A DNA stretch of 64,000 bases, taken from assembly GCA_018398575.1 (NCBI GenBank), contig JAGTXZ010000002.1, forward strand, positions 1,304,501 through 1,368,500, in the 5' to 3' direction. Positions 46,741 through 58,435 of this stretch are shown one piece after another; within the stretch, counting starts at the first letter, position 1; each line of letters starts with the position of its first letter. A program made the translations under genes and the position numbers. The DNA is from Ampelomyces quisqualis (taxonomy: Eukaryota; Ascomycota; Dothideomycetes; Pleosporales; Phaeosphaeriaceae). The notes under the pieces are model-generated. The model had not been told where the DNA came from. It did no database searches and saw only the letters and a program-made list of their open reading frames with translations.

Positions 46741-49700
46741 TCATTTCCTGCTGGATCTGTGCTTCTTCTTCTTCCCCGCAGCACCCTCCTTGAACTTCTC
46801 CGCCTCTTTGTACGCCTCCTCGACCGCCTCGCCTGCTTTGCGCTTCTTCTCGCCCGTCTTGACCGCAACAGTGAGATTGCCGCCGTTGCTACCAGCTTTG
46901 CTGATGGCGCGCTCAGCGTCTTGCCAATCTGTTGCGCCAGAGCCGATTTCGTATCTACGTGCGGCGTGTTAGCTTTCATGTTGATTCCCGTCTTTGTACG
47001 AGGGTAGATTGGATGGTGACTTACTTGTGCAGAGGCAGAGCGTCGATAAGGTTCCGTGCGCGCTCTCGTTCTTCGCGGAGGACTTGGTCGCCGCCTTCTT
47101 CGAGCTCTTCTTGCAGGTCTTTGGCGAGGGGTTGGAAGCGTTGTTCGGCGCCGTCCTGTGCGACGCCATCGAGGCCATTTTCTTCCGCATCCATGGCTTC
47201 GGGCATGGTTTCTTCGACGGCGCCTTCGAGGATGTTGCGGAATGCTGTCGCGGCTTTGCGCACGATTTTGACAAACATGGCCATCAACTGGCCCGAATTG
47301 AGATTCAGCTCCTTCTCCACGTCTGAGAATTCCTTGCGCTGGAGACCTATGGCGAGCAGGAGGGCGCGTTGAACGCCGCTCAAGGAAACTGTGCTCTTGA
47401 GTCGGCCTGAGAAGTAGAGGTGTGCGATTGGGGGCAGCATGTCGAGGATGACGTGGTAATCGAGCATGTTGTTGGCGTACGAGTCTAGACGCTTGAGGTC
47501 GAAAGGCGTGAATAGGGCGTCCAGTTCTGCCTTGGTGATGGGCTTCGCTGCGAGATCTGCATCCAACTTTGAACCTGATGATGCCGATTCTTCAATCGAT
47601 AAGGATGTGACAGAGGGGAACGTCCGGAACTGGTATGATAGGAGGGAGAGGAATCGCTTCTGGAAGTCTTTTGTGAACGCTGCCACCCAGCTGCCGTCCG
47701 ATGAGGTGGTTTCGAGAGAGCGGAGCATAATGCACGTATGCTCTCCAGTTAGATCGTTGGGAGTCTGGCGAAGATATACTGGAACAAATGACCGCCTCTT
47801 CCAGAACTTGTGTAGTTGTTGCGTCAGACCATATGATACGCCGACATAGTCCAGTTGTGGAGCCTTGAGTTCAGGCAAGCGGGCGAAAAGTGGCGGCATG
47901 TCGTTGGCTTCTCTGACTTTTACGTTGTCTTGCAAAAGCGATGCATCTTCGAGTTCGTTCTCGGTTACTCTTCGCATTTGTTCCACCTCTTGAGGTTCGT
48001 TCTCCGATAAGCTAGCTAGCTTGCCATCGTAGAAGTCGACAAGCAGTTCCAGTGCACGAGAGCCGTAACCCATGCTGACATAGTCGGGATTTGTGGCTAT
48101 CCGCACGACACGTGCACCAGACAGGCTCGCAAAGTTTTCGTCCTGGAATTGCTGTGACACGATCCAAGGAATGAGATCACCTCCGGCGCGCTGGCCTCGA
48201 CTGAGACTGTTCAACACGCTCTCTTTGCTGATCTGACCTTCCAGCGCAACTTGGATCACACAAAGTGGTTCGGGCAACTTGCTCTCTTCAACTGGTGCGA
48301 CAAGGACGAATAGTTGATGAGCAGGGGCATCAGACATAAGCTGCAGGTCATTGGGTGTGTTCTTGTAGTGACTCGCAACGTACAGTGCCATCATCTTCTG
48401 CAGGAATTTCTCGGCAGCAGGATTGTAAGAAAATAGTGTATCGCGATTTACGTGTAAGAGCTGGCAGTCCTTGGGATGCGGGCAGCCTTGGGTGTTCAGC
48501 TTCGACTTCGGCAGAGTAGCGTCAAGGCAAAGCAGATCGTTCATCCATCGCTCGACTGAGTCGCCCTGTGCGTATCGGATTGGTTCGGACAAAGTAATCT
48601 CACGGAGTGACCGAGCAGCCATGGCGTTTTCGGCACCGTCCCGTGCCTCCTTTCCTGTTGAGCGATCGACGACACGAGCTGAGCCATTGCTCTTGTCGCC
48701 TCTTGACTGATCCCGAAGCTGCTGGATAAGCTTTAGAGAAAGCGATCGACCTGTACCTTCGTACCCATTGATCGTGGAGGCCATGAAGACCAGATAAGGT
48801 CCCATGAGCTTGCGTACTAGTGGCAGAGGTATCGCTGCTGCCTCATCGATCACCAACAATTCTGCCTGACCTAGCACGTGGGCATCCTCAGGCTTGATGT
48901 ACTGAATGACCTGGCGATGTTGTCGGTGGAGGTTGATGCGCAAAATAACCTTGGCTTGATCTGGTTCTGCGGACTGCATGATGTTGTAGTCCTGGTGATC
49001 AACGTAGCCCAACGCATCGAACGCTTTCAGCACAAACTCGAAGAGGGTCTTCAAGTTCTCTGGACTTGGTGAAGTGATGTAGATGTTGTTGTAACCATGC
49101 GCAACCGCGGCGGCTACAGCCACACCAAGCGCGGCCGACTTTCCTCGACCTCGAGCTGCTGTGAGTGTCACAGTGCTGCGTAGCGTCTTTTCCACGATTG
49201 CATCCACGAAGGTCAAGAGAGCTTTGGCTTGGTCGACCGTCTTTGCAAGCTTAATCAGATCGCCTACAGGAGGCGAGTCGGCCAGCGATTCCTTGATCTC
49301 TGCCAACTCTTTCGCCTTGGGTGTCGTGCCCTCCATGTCCGGGTCTGGTGGGGCCAGTTGCTTCACGTGCTTGCCACCTGAGATGGGGAGCACGTTGAGC
49401 TCATCGTCGACCACCAAGCAGCTGTCGCACTTGCCAAGCGACAAGATAAATCGCTCGTTGAACCGCGCAACCACATCGTTGTGTGCCTCGGTCCGGTATC
49501 TCGAGTGGATGTCCATGGAGAGCGTGTAAAGCTGCTTCAAGCTGCTCATGCCTTTCAGCAGCAGAATAACCAGACCTCCTCCTTCAACAGTCTCAATTGT
49601 GCGCGCAAGCAGGTTAGGCGTGAGTGCCTCAAAGTCTTGCAGGATGCACATGCCGTATGTGTTGCCCAGGATTTTGTCCGTCTCTTTATAGTACACGTAT

Positions 49701-50161
49701 CGGATGTTCTGCGTGGAGACGAACAGCTCGAAAGGGTCTTCGGTGTCGATGTCGCGGATGCCTCGTTTGATTTCGCTCTTGATCTTCTTTTCGCGCTTCT
49801 TCCGGTGACTATGGAGCAGAATTAGTTGTGGTCGTGGCTGCAGGTCAGCATGCCCACCTTGAGAAACCTAAGAGCTTGTTCTTGTATGCCCATAGCACCG
49901 ATTTGTTCAACTTCACGTCTACATTGAGCAGGATGTGGTAGAGATTGACTATGACATCCTTTTGACGGTCGCCAACGACTACGAAGAAGCTCCGTTTCTT
50001 TTCCTTTATGCTGTTAGTGTTTTGTCCGCAACAGCAGCGCGTGTGTGCATACCTGAGCGCCATTTCGAATCAATGCCGGTATCCGGGAGTCACTAAGACA
50101 ACATGAGTCTCAGAGGCACTTGAGAACGATGCGCCGACACATACATGGCTTTCTTGGGCAT
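46741..50161 (-). CDS. KRE33: RNA cytidine acetyltransferase (KRE33/NAT10)
   Basis: Five exons in reading order 50161-50145, 50092-50053, 50003-49858, 49808-47025 and 46954-46741 give 1066 residues. The short first exons restore the conserved start MPKKAIDSRIPALIRNG followed by EKKRSFFVVVGDR. Domains in order: the N-terminal TmcA-like domain (VLWAYKNKLLGF), the ATP-binding helicase with P-loop GRGKSAALG and DEAAAIPLPL, the GNAT acetyl-CoA domain (VVRIATNPDYVSMGYGSRAL), and a lysine-rich C-terminal tail. The enzyme makes N4-acetylcytidine in 18S rRNA, and with adaptors in tRNA, and is essential for small-subunit biogenesis in the nucleolus. Introns are 49-70 nt. Confidence 0.96.
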
Positions 50162-51733
50162 TTTGGCAGCTTCTCTAGCCTATCCGTCGCCTCTCACACA
50201 ACTCGCTGAGGGAGAATGGCGCAGTCGAGCTGATACTTGGGCTTCAGTCGCGAGAGTCACTAGTTTAGAAACTGCTCTGATGTTTCTAGGCCCGGGTGTC
50301 GTGGGCTTGTCATACAGGTTCGAGTGAAAGCATCGGTTGTCCGCTGTTTTCCAAAAAAAAAGTAGCGCGCCAAGGATTCCAGGGACCATTCGCACACCAC
50401 ACCCATGGGCCATGGATGCACCATGAAGTTCAATCATCAGATTCAGAGTAACATTCAGCAGCATACCACAATTGTGCGATCTAGATACACTGAGATATAC
50501 TTGACCAGATGATGGCCTATCACGCTCGCCGTCCTCCCCTAGATCCGCCCATGCCAGCCTAAACATCCAACCCACCTCCCTGACAGCTCACCAAGCGCAA
50601 CACATTTATCCTGTGCGCTGCATGAAGAGTGTGTACGCATCTGGTGTCTGTTCCATGTCAGTGTATGAATCGCGAGCCATACAGAAGTCGAAGAATACTT
50701 ACTATTACCTCCTCGAGTGTCGCTTCGTGCATATGAGAATCGTTGTACCGGTAGTTAAAGCGTCCAAGCGCTGGTTGCATCTTTCTCCTGGTTCCGTACC
50801 AAGCCATAGTAATGACCACTAGATCCAACGTGGTACACGATCGACTGAATCATGTTTACCTACTCCAACTAGGGCTTTACAACAAGCTCTAAGATCTAAT
50901 CTCTATACACCTAAAGTAATAGCTTGCTATTCTTGTTGCCTAGTGTCTTGTAGAAGGTAAGGTTACTCCGTCCTAGCGCGTCTACCTTTCCCTACCTCTC
51001 CACTGCCGTACCCTATTGGCCGTGGGGCCAGGGAGTCCTGAAGTCTATGCGACTACCGGTTCCCATGAACTAAGCAGAGCAGACAGTATTTCGGACGTTC
51101 TGAGTAGGTATGAGCAGGCTATTCATCTTGTCTTGATTGATCACGACGACGTGACCGCATAGAACTCCGCTACACCATGCCATAAGACGTTTACATAGTT
51201 TTGCTACCATGTGCCAGCGTAGCCAAAAGCCTGGGTAAACCTGGGCATGCAACCAACGTTCGGATGGCGCAGCTTTTACCCACGTCGGGAAGCAGACACG
51301 GCCAACGCTTGACGAACGGCGTCAAGAGTGACAATACACATGACGACACATTGAGGAGATACGGGCAAGAGCGGGGTACAAGGAGGACAAGATTCTCTAG
51401 GCAGCAAGGAAATTCGACTCGATTTGTTGTAGAAGTATAGGACCAATGTGGAGAAATATCCCGAGTGGCAGGCGAGGCGTTTAAGATGGATTTGCCAAAG
51501 GCGGAAGTGCGTTTGTTCGATGCGGCGCATTTTGCGGTGGAGATCCACGCAGACGAGATTGGAGCATTGATAGTGCGAATCTTGACTGGTGGAGGAAGTC
51601 ATATAAGTGAGACTGCCATGGTCATGTAGTATTTGTTTATGCTTCGTAATGGCCTGTAGATTTACGCCAATTCCCAGCTTCTCGGGTACCAATTGCCCTT
51701 CTCCCCACCCCTTTCTGCGCTCACCACACCTCT
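50162..51733. other. Intergenic, no gene recognised
   Basis: 1.6 kb with no convincing gene. Short frames around 50600-50820 and 51276-51737 lack recognisable sequence. Confidence 0.5.
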
Positions 51734-54005
51734 TCAACGGATCGCCAACTCCTTCTTCTCCCCTACCTCCAACCCCGCCTTCTTCCTCCCCGCCGTATAC
51801 TTCTCCAACCCCACATGCCCATTAATCCAATCAAGCACCACCTCATGCCACATCAGCCCATTCTCAGGCTTCAACACCCAATGATTTTCATCCGGAAACG
51901 TCAAAAACTGACTTTCCACGCCCCTACTCTGCAGCACATTAAACGCCGCCAAGCCCTCGCTAACTGTCAGTCGATAGTCCAACTCGCTGTGTATAATCAG
52001 ATGCGGCGTGTCCCAGTTCTTGGTGAAGCGGCTCGGATCCCATTGCGCCCATTCCTCGGGCTTGTCCCATAGTGTGCCGGTGAGGTCGTGGAAGGGGAAG
52101 TAGAGTTCTTCGGAAGCCATTTGGCCGGACATACTGAACACGCCGTCGTGGGTTACGAGGGCCTTGAACTTGCGGCCGAGATCGTGGCCTTGGATCCAGT
52201 TCATCATGTAGCCGCCGTACGAGGCGCCGAGGGCGACGGAGCGGTCTGTGTCGACGTATTTGAGATGTTTCTTGATGTATTCGAATCCCAGTACAAGGTC
52301 TTCGTAGGGTAAGCCGCCCCATTGGCCGCGGATTGCGTCGACAAAGTCTTGGCCATAGGACGTTGAGCCGGTGGGGTTCGGGCAGATGACAACGTAGCCT
52401 TGTTCGGCGAAGATGGCGGGATTCCAGCGTGTAGACCAGCCGTCTGTCCATGCGCCTTGAGGGCCGCCGTGGATGAGGTATGCGAGGGGGTACGTCTTTG
52501 AAGACGAGAAGCTGCTGGGCTTGACGACCCAGGCATGAACTGAAGTATTCTTTGCAGCGCCGGGGAACTGAATTTCGTCGACTTGAGCGCGGGAGAGACC
52601 GAACATGGATCCTGAGCGTGTGTTGGAGGAGATATAGCGCGTGGTCAGACTTTCAGGTCGCGAATCGAAGGGTCGGTCGTCGGTGGGCAGTGTGTATGTG
52701 TCAATTTGGCCTTTGCGGGCGCTGAGCGGGACGATGGAATAAAGGCTGTTTTCGATCAAACTGGTAGACGTCAGGAAGATATCACCGCTACTGAGAACTC
52801 GAGCTGCATTTATGGTTCCACCCTCGACAAGCAGCGAAGGAAGGGGAGAATCCTGGCCTTGAGCTGTAGGAGGGCCGGCACTGAACAACGATCCTCGCCC
52901 GTGTTCTTCAGCGATAAAGTAAAGGTGCCAGTCGTCTGGACTCCATGCGATAGCCTGCGGGCTACGATCCCATTTGCCTTTGCCATCCTTGGTAGCGAAG
53001 ACAGCTGTGAGCTCCGAAGGTGTCGTGAAGTCATGGATGATAAAAGGTTGGTTCTTGTCAGACTCGTAGCCATCTGTCTTCATGGACAAGAAAGCAATCA
53101 TCTTGCCGCTCGTTGACCACACTGGGCTCGTACTAGCGCCCTCAAAACCATCAATGGTCACCCTCTTGATCTCAGGGAACTCCTCGTAGAACAGGTTGTG
53201 CCAAAAGCCCCGTTTGGCGACTACATGGATGTTTGTTTTTGTGTGCGTTGCCGGGTTGAGGCTCGTATCCTTTGAAGTGAATACTAATCCAAACACTCCA
53301 ATATCAAAGTGGTCTTTACCACCAAACGGCTCAATCGGACTAGACAACTTCGTTCCTTCGAGCGCATTCTTCAGCTTAGGGTTGAGCTCGAATTTGCCAT
53401 CGTCCTTCTTGTGTAACTTGGTGAGGAATATGGAATTGCGCGTCTGATCCGTCCAGTGATCCCAATGCCTTACGAAGCCCGAAGTATACAGCCTGCCCGA
53501 AGAATGCGGCTTCTCCGCTTTGTTGGGGTTGTGTAGTGAGCCATCAGGTTGCGCCTTGCCAGACAACGCTACGCCGAACCAGCCGACACCAAGGTCTTTG
53601 ACTTTCATGTCGCCTACAGGACCTGGGATAGTACCAGCAATGTGCTTGCTATCGCAGGTTAGTGTGACTGATGTCTGTGCTGTGGACCTTAACCCACCTG
53701 GTCTCAAAATTGCTGGCATTGCCAACCACAATGCTTGTCGTTCCATCGTCTTCAGACGCAAGAAGGACAATGGCCTCATCGTCTAGCCATACCGCCTCAC
53801 TCGCAGACTTGTTATCTGTGACGAGACTGGTCTGTTGGCTAGCAACGTCGAGAAGGCGGATCTCAGATTTCTTCGTATGCTCCGCGAAGCTGTAAGTCGA
53901 AACGCTGTACAAGATTTTTGATGCATCTGAGTTTGGTAGGCCTTCGGAGCGTCGAGGTGCCTCTAGGAGCACCTCAGGTGTGAACCTGGCGGCTACCCTG
54001 GTCAT
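51734..54005 (-). CDS. Prolyl oligopeptidase family S9 peptidase (dipeptidyl-peptidase V-like)
   Basis: Two exons (54005-53698 and 53648-51734, 49-nt intron) encode 740 residues. The N-terminal half is beta-propeller-like, with repeated WSPDD/ISFLS-type blades. The C-terminal alpha/beta-hydrolase carries the catalytic triad: S579 in GASYGGYM, D660 in SELDYRL and H692 in ENHWV. A conserved GGPQGAW oxyanion-region motif precedes it. The closest family is fungal DPP V or acylaminoacyl-type peptidases, which cleave dipeptides or short peptides. Secreted DPP V has a signal peptide, but none is visible here, so a cytosolic peptidase is more likely. Confidence 0.88.
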
Positions 54006-54527
54006 GTTGGAAAGTTTTCGATGTCAACGAACGAAATAGTATTCCTGGATGTTGCCAGTATTGTCAGTGCTACGATATCAATGATGTTCTCCGCGGAAGC
54101 GTGAAGCTTCGTGGTGATACGATAGATCTCGTCACGGATGTACCCACCGAACAACTTGCACGGATGTGAAGGACGCGAAGAAAATAAATCATCCTACTTA
54201 CCAGTGATGACAGCCCACGCAGAGACTTACTGATCCGAAGAAGTAACGAGTGAAGTTAATTTAGTACCGTGATGTTGAAGTTCGGTTGGCCACTTAGTCA
54301 GATGTGGTCGGTAAACCCCTCACGTATCAGCCACCCCCGCCCCGCAAATACAGTCAGTAGCCGCGTAATAAGTTCGGGTAATGGAGACAAACGAGTGGCT
54401 CACGGTGGGCGTCACAAAGAACCCTTGGTCTGATTGTAGAGCCTTGGATCACTCATAACCTCAATTTTTTGGCAGTATATTTTATAATTAATTTTTCAAG
54501 TCGGCGAAATAGAGTCCAGGGACTTTA
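54006..54527. other. Intergenic gap before the tRNA gene
   Basis: Promoter region of the S9 peptidase gene. An AT-rich stretch at 54465-54500 lies just upstream of the tRNA. No gene is seen. Confidence 0.5.
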
Positions 54528-54641
54528 AGTCCTGTGGCGCAGTGGTAGCGCGCCGTTCTTATATAAGCCGTCTCATGACACCAACTTATATGACCATATC
54601 CTAGCGATGCGGATGCCGTGGGTTCGATCCCCACCAGGACT
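54528..54641 (+). tRNA. tRNA-Ile (anticodon UAU) with 43-nt intron
   Basis: The acceptor stem AGTCCTG pairs with CAGGACT. The D arm is GCGC/GCGC around AGTGGTA, and the T arm is GTGGG-TTCGATC-CCCAC. The anticodon loop reads CU-UAU-A, interrupted after position 37 by an intron at 54564-54606, the standard position for eukaryotic tRNA introns. Mature length is 71 nt before CCA. Five T residues at 54643-54647 fit Pol III termination. The anticodon stem has a U-U opposition at 31-39 and a wobble at 30-40, which is the weak point of the call. Confidence 0.75.
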
Positions 54642-55228
54642 ATTTTTGGTAATGTCTTGTGGCCCATCCCGGGCCCTTGTTTTTGAGGATAACCCCCGCT
54701 TTTTTTCTGCATTGAGAAGTTCTTCAGCCTTACAAAACCTTGACCAACCAACCTAGACCGTACGTAGGCATCACGTCTACATACAATGAATACTTCGATA
54801 TCAGAATCACCTAGCTTATTACGTGATCACAGTGCTGCGGCCAATCAGCGTGCGTTTTTTTAGCCAATCAGCGTCGGTGCTTTTTCTCACAACGCTGCTG
54901 GGCAGCAATTATGAAGCCTGATGCTAACGTGATCGAGTGATGCAGATGGTCTTATATTTTAACTTGTTAGTTCAAGTACAGCAGGAATGAATAAGGTTTT
55001 GAGTGAGTCTGATTATTGATAATTACTATACACTCTACTACATGTTGCACATTCCCACACCAGGTCTGAATATCAGATTACTTTTTCGCCTCTCTAGCCA
55101 CTTCGGTATCCACCCTGCAGTACCTTGATAAGAAAGCATTCTGTCAGTTTTCGTCATCGCCGATCTCTTAGTCTTTTCGAGGTCCTCCTTTTGCAGACCA
55201 TTACACGTCCAACTTGCCGTCCGAAACC
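54642..55228. other. Intergenic gap after the tRNA
   Basis: About 590 bp with no recognised gene. It holds the Pol III terminator T-run at its start and AT-rich stretches near 54950-55040. Confidence 0.5.
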
Positions 55229-55954
55229 TCATTCTTCTGTCGATGGAATGAACTGAAGCTTTGGATCAACGGTCAACATAGCACCGGTTTCGCGTGCGGC
55301 AGTATGCAGCAGTGGTCGGAACCGAGCTTCGTAGGCTGGGTCTTCGCGATTTCTGTACCTCTCGTTGGGCGTGAATGAACACGCAGCCCTGCCAAATGTA
55401 TCGTAGCAACGTTTGCAAACATTGGTAGGCACACCATCTTTCTTCTCGCATGACATGTGGCTCTTGAAATCCTTCTCAGCCTCCAGCAGACAGGAGTCGC
55501 ATTTTCGCGGCACTGATCGCTCCGCCGTCGGCCTGCTATCCCAAGGTGTGTTGACGTTTTGTAGGCCGTATACCTTCATCATCTGTATCTGTGTTGAATC
55601 GGAAGTGTGAGAATAATCGATGATGTTGGGATAGGGCTTCTGAGGTCCAAAGGAGACTTCCTGCAACAGGTAGTTGTGATGTGCTTGCAGGATATTTGCG
55701 GCTCCCATGTTGTAGTAGGCTGAGCGTGGATCCTGATAAGGGGCATTGAAGAGATGGTGGATCATGGCTATGCACCGAAGATAGTGCTCGGATTGACCAT
55801 GGGCAGCGTTCGGAACATTGTAGTTGAAATGGCTTCCTGTGGGCTGGATGTACCGACTGCGAGCCATGCCATTCGGGTCTTTCCACTCAATGCGTAATGC
55901 CCAGCTGTCCGATATCTGCGAATTAACAAAGACAGGAATTTTTGGCCCTCTCAT
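55229..55954 (-). CDS. Cysteine-rich hypothetical protein, probably 5' incomplete
   Basis: A 241-residue frame starts at the ATG at 55954. The same frame stays open about 80 nt further upstream without another ATG, so an upstream exon is likely. The middle-to-C-terminal part has a zinc-binding-like pattern: C-D-S-C, then a Cys about 16 residues on, then C-K-R-C and a final AACSF. The first half contains aromatic-rich segments (HFNYNVPNAAHGQ, HHLFNAPYQDP). No signal peptide is seen in this part. I recognise no family. It may be a lineage-specific zinc-binding protein. Confidence 0.5.
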   Translation of the reverse strand: MRGPKIPVFVNSQISDSWALRIEWKDPNGMARSRYIQPTGSHFNYNVPNAAHGQSEHYLRCIAMIHHLFNAPYQDPRSAYYNMGAANILQAHHNYLLQEVSFGPQKPYPNIIDYSHTSDSTQIQMMKVYGLQNVNTPWDSRPTAERSVPRKCDSCLLEAEKDFKSHMSCEKKDGVPTNVCKRCYDTFGRAACSFTPNERYRNREDPAYEARFRPLLHTAARETGAMLTVDPKLQFIPSTEE

Positions 55955-56713
55955 ATACGAGAGAGGATGCGGCTTTCCGTCTAGTCGTACTTCGAAAACA
56001 GTAGCGTATAGTGTAACTGGAGAGGTCCTTCAATGCCCGCAGCAACCGTCTCGTCCGTTTCTGTAGGAACAAATTTTCAGTTCCGGTCCTTTCAATCCTC
56101 GTCACACCAGTGGATGTCCATGCATGCGATGACCTGCCACACGCTGTATCTCTGTGTACAATTTTGAACCTACACACAACCGACAAGCTTTACCTTTTGG
56201 AGCTATTCAAAATCTACTACAGTTCCACTTCTTACATCCCGTTTCCATATTGACGAAGATGGCGCTAATCCAGTCAAAAGAGCAAGTCCGACTGCAGCCT
56301 GTCTATCTTCCATGTGCAGACGAACATCTTCCAGGAAGCTGATAGTACCGCGTGGAAGCCGCAAGGTCTTGTTAGTATACCAAGAGGCTGCCGAGTCCTG
56401 ACATGTATTCGCCACGAGCAGCTGTAGTCACGCGCAGTGAAAAGTCTCGTTCAAATAGAACACGCACCTAGCAAACCCAAACCACTCCATTCACGCACCT
56501 CTGTTCTATCCAGCGAGTGGAACATTGTCCCACACCAATAACACCGGGTCACATTCAGCTTTGCGTTGCTACGTGACACATCAGTGCAGCATGTCCATCT
56601 TCAGCGTGCGGACCAAAATCTTGCGGAAGTTGATAGTACCACGAGGAAGACACAGGGGTCTTTTTAGTACACTAAGAGATGGCTGACATGAATTTGGCAC
56701 GATCACAGATCTC
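55955..56713. other. Intergenic gap with a duplicated segment
   Basis: Contains the two decayed direct repeats at 56293-56417 and 56585-56702, the second ending 12 bp from the RFC2 stop codon. Possible 5' exon sequence of the cysteine-rich gene lies at its left edge. Confidence 0.5.
56293..56702. repeat. Decayed pair of ~120-bp direct repeats
   Basis: Copies at 56293-56417 and 56585-56702 align along their whole length at roughly three quarters identity by eye. Shared words include TGATAGTACC, GGAAG and TTAGTA, each copy ending GACATG...CACGA. The origin is unknown. Confidence 0.7.
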
Positions 56714-58020
56714 TCAGCCCTGGCACAATACCCCCGCGACTCTAACACCTAGGTCCAGCACGGCAAGATGCTCGTCTCCACCATCTACCAGCCTCTTATC
56801 CGTCTCACTGAACACACCGGCTAACCGCACCTTCTTGATATCCTCGACGCGCTCGTCGAACATGACCTGCTCATACAACTGGCTGACCGTTTGACTGGCG
56901 CTCCAGCCTTCTGCAACCATGTTCTCGACGACCTTGGCGATTTCGTGGTACCGTATACTCTTCGATGCGGTTTGGGGGTACAGCGAGTCTGAGAGTGTAG
57001 TGAGTGTCGGTGTTGGGATAACGCCCGCAATTTCGGCGATTTGCTCGAGCGAAATTTGCGATCCTGATGTTTTCGCCGCTGGCTCGTCAATGTCCATCTC
57101 GTCATCGTCTTCTACCACGACCTTTCTCTTCTTCCCTCTGGCGCTTGCTTGTGCTTGTGTCGCGCCGACCAGTCGCGCAGCGGATTGCAAGAAGGTAATA
57201 GCCTTTCTTAAATCACCGTCTGCCACTCTGACCAGTTCCTCGCTGACTCCTTGCTCGAGCTTCACGCCCTCCAACTTGGCGATGTCGTCCACGCGCCTGA
57301 CTGCATTGCCCTGATCTAGGCTCTTGAACCTGAATTTCGAACATCTCGATGCCAGTGGGTCGATGATGCGCGTAACGTAGTTGCACACAAGACAGAAGCG
57401 CGTCATGCGACTGTACGTCTCCATGGTTCGACGCAGCGCAGACTGAGCATCTTGTGTCATGCTATCCGCCTCGTCCAGAACAATAATCTTGAATGGCGGG
57501 CATGAGTATTTGTCCCTGTATCGTACCATTTTACCCTGTTCGCCCCCGTCCTTGTCTTCCGTCATGATGTTGTAAGTTGGCGCGACGCTCAGTTGCTGGC
57601 GGGCAAAGTCCTTGACTTTTTGGCGCACAATCGAGATACCGCGCTCGTCGGAGGCATTAAGCTCGAGAACGCGCGACTTCATGAGTTCGGGGCCGTAGAG
57701 CTGTTTCGCTAGCGCAAGGATAGTCGAGGTTTTGCCGGTTCCTGGAGGGCCGTAGAAGAGCATGTGCGGGAGATTGGAGGATTGTAGTGTGCGAGATAGG
57801 ATTTGAATTGTGTTGTCTTGTGCTGTGACTTCGGAAAGCGTCTTTGGGCGACTGTGGTACTCACGTCAGTCTCGGTACATGCTTTAGGTGGGAGTGAATC
57901 GTACTATTTCTCGACCCATGGCTGCAGGCGATTGGGTTCTTGTTTGCTTGTGGGGGTTTTCGACGAGCTGGCTTGCGCAGCAGCTTGTTGACGAGCTTTG
58001 AGATTGAAAAAGTCCGCCAT
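56714..58020 (-). CDS. RFC2: Replication factor C subunit 2 (human RFC4 orthologue)
   Basis: Two exons (58020-57905 and 57851-56714, 53-nt intron) encode 417 residues. After a short N-terminus come WVEKYRPKTLSEV, the Walker A motif GPPGTGKT at 73-80, ELNASDERGISIVRQKVKDFAR, Walker B with IIVLDEADSMT, the arginine-finger SRC motif in ASRCSKFRF, and sensor 2. ISIVRQKVKDFA and METYSRMTRFCL place it with yeast Rfc2 and human RFC4. The RFC clamp loader puts PCNA on primed DNA. A lysine/acid-rich insert (KKRKVVVEDDDEMDIDEP) sits in the C-terminal part and is longer than in yeast. Confidence 0.94.
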
Positions 58021-58435
58021 GATCCTCTCGTTTCGTGCGGTTCAAGTATTGTGGTGAAACAATCGAAGTAGCAAGGCGCAGGCACTTTACGCGGGTGCGA
58101 TGGCCACCTGGCTAGCGCGTCGCGTTGACGCGAGCTCACGTCCAGAAGCACAGGCCATGCATCCAGGCGTACATCCAATCATGTCAACAAAAGGTCCGTA
58201 GCGCAGTGAAGAAGTCAAATGTGGCAGCAGTGTATTTCTTGCTCGTACAGAAGTCTAGGTCATATCTTTGTCAGGGGCGAGGCTTTCTTTCTGCGAAGCC
58301 AGTATGTTTGCACTTCTCCATGCCAAGCCCTTGACACCCCAACGTGCTCCACCTTCATTGATCCTCAGACTCTGTTCTTCGGCGTTGTGTGGTGGTGACG
58401 GGACCTGCAATGGCAGAGCATAGCCACAGGAAACC
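58021..58435. other. Intergenic gap between RFC2 and NPL4
   Basis: About 415 bp holding the RFC2 promoter and the NPL4 3' UTR. Nothing else is seen. Confidence 0.5.
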
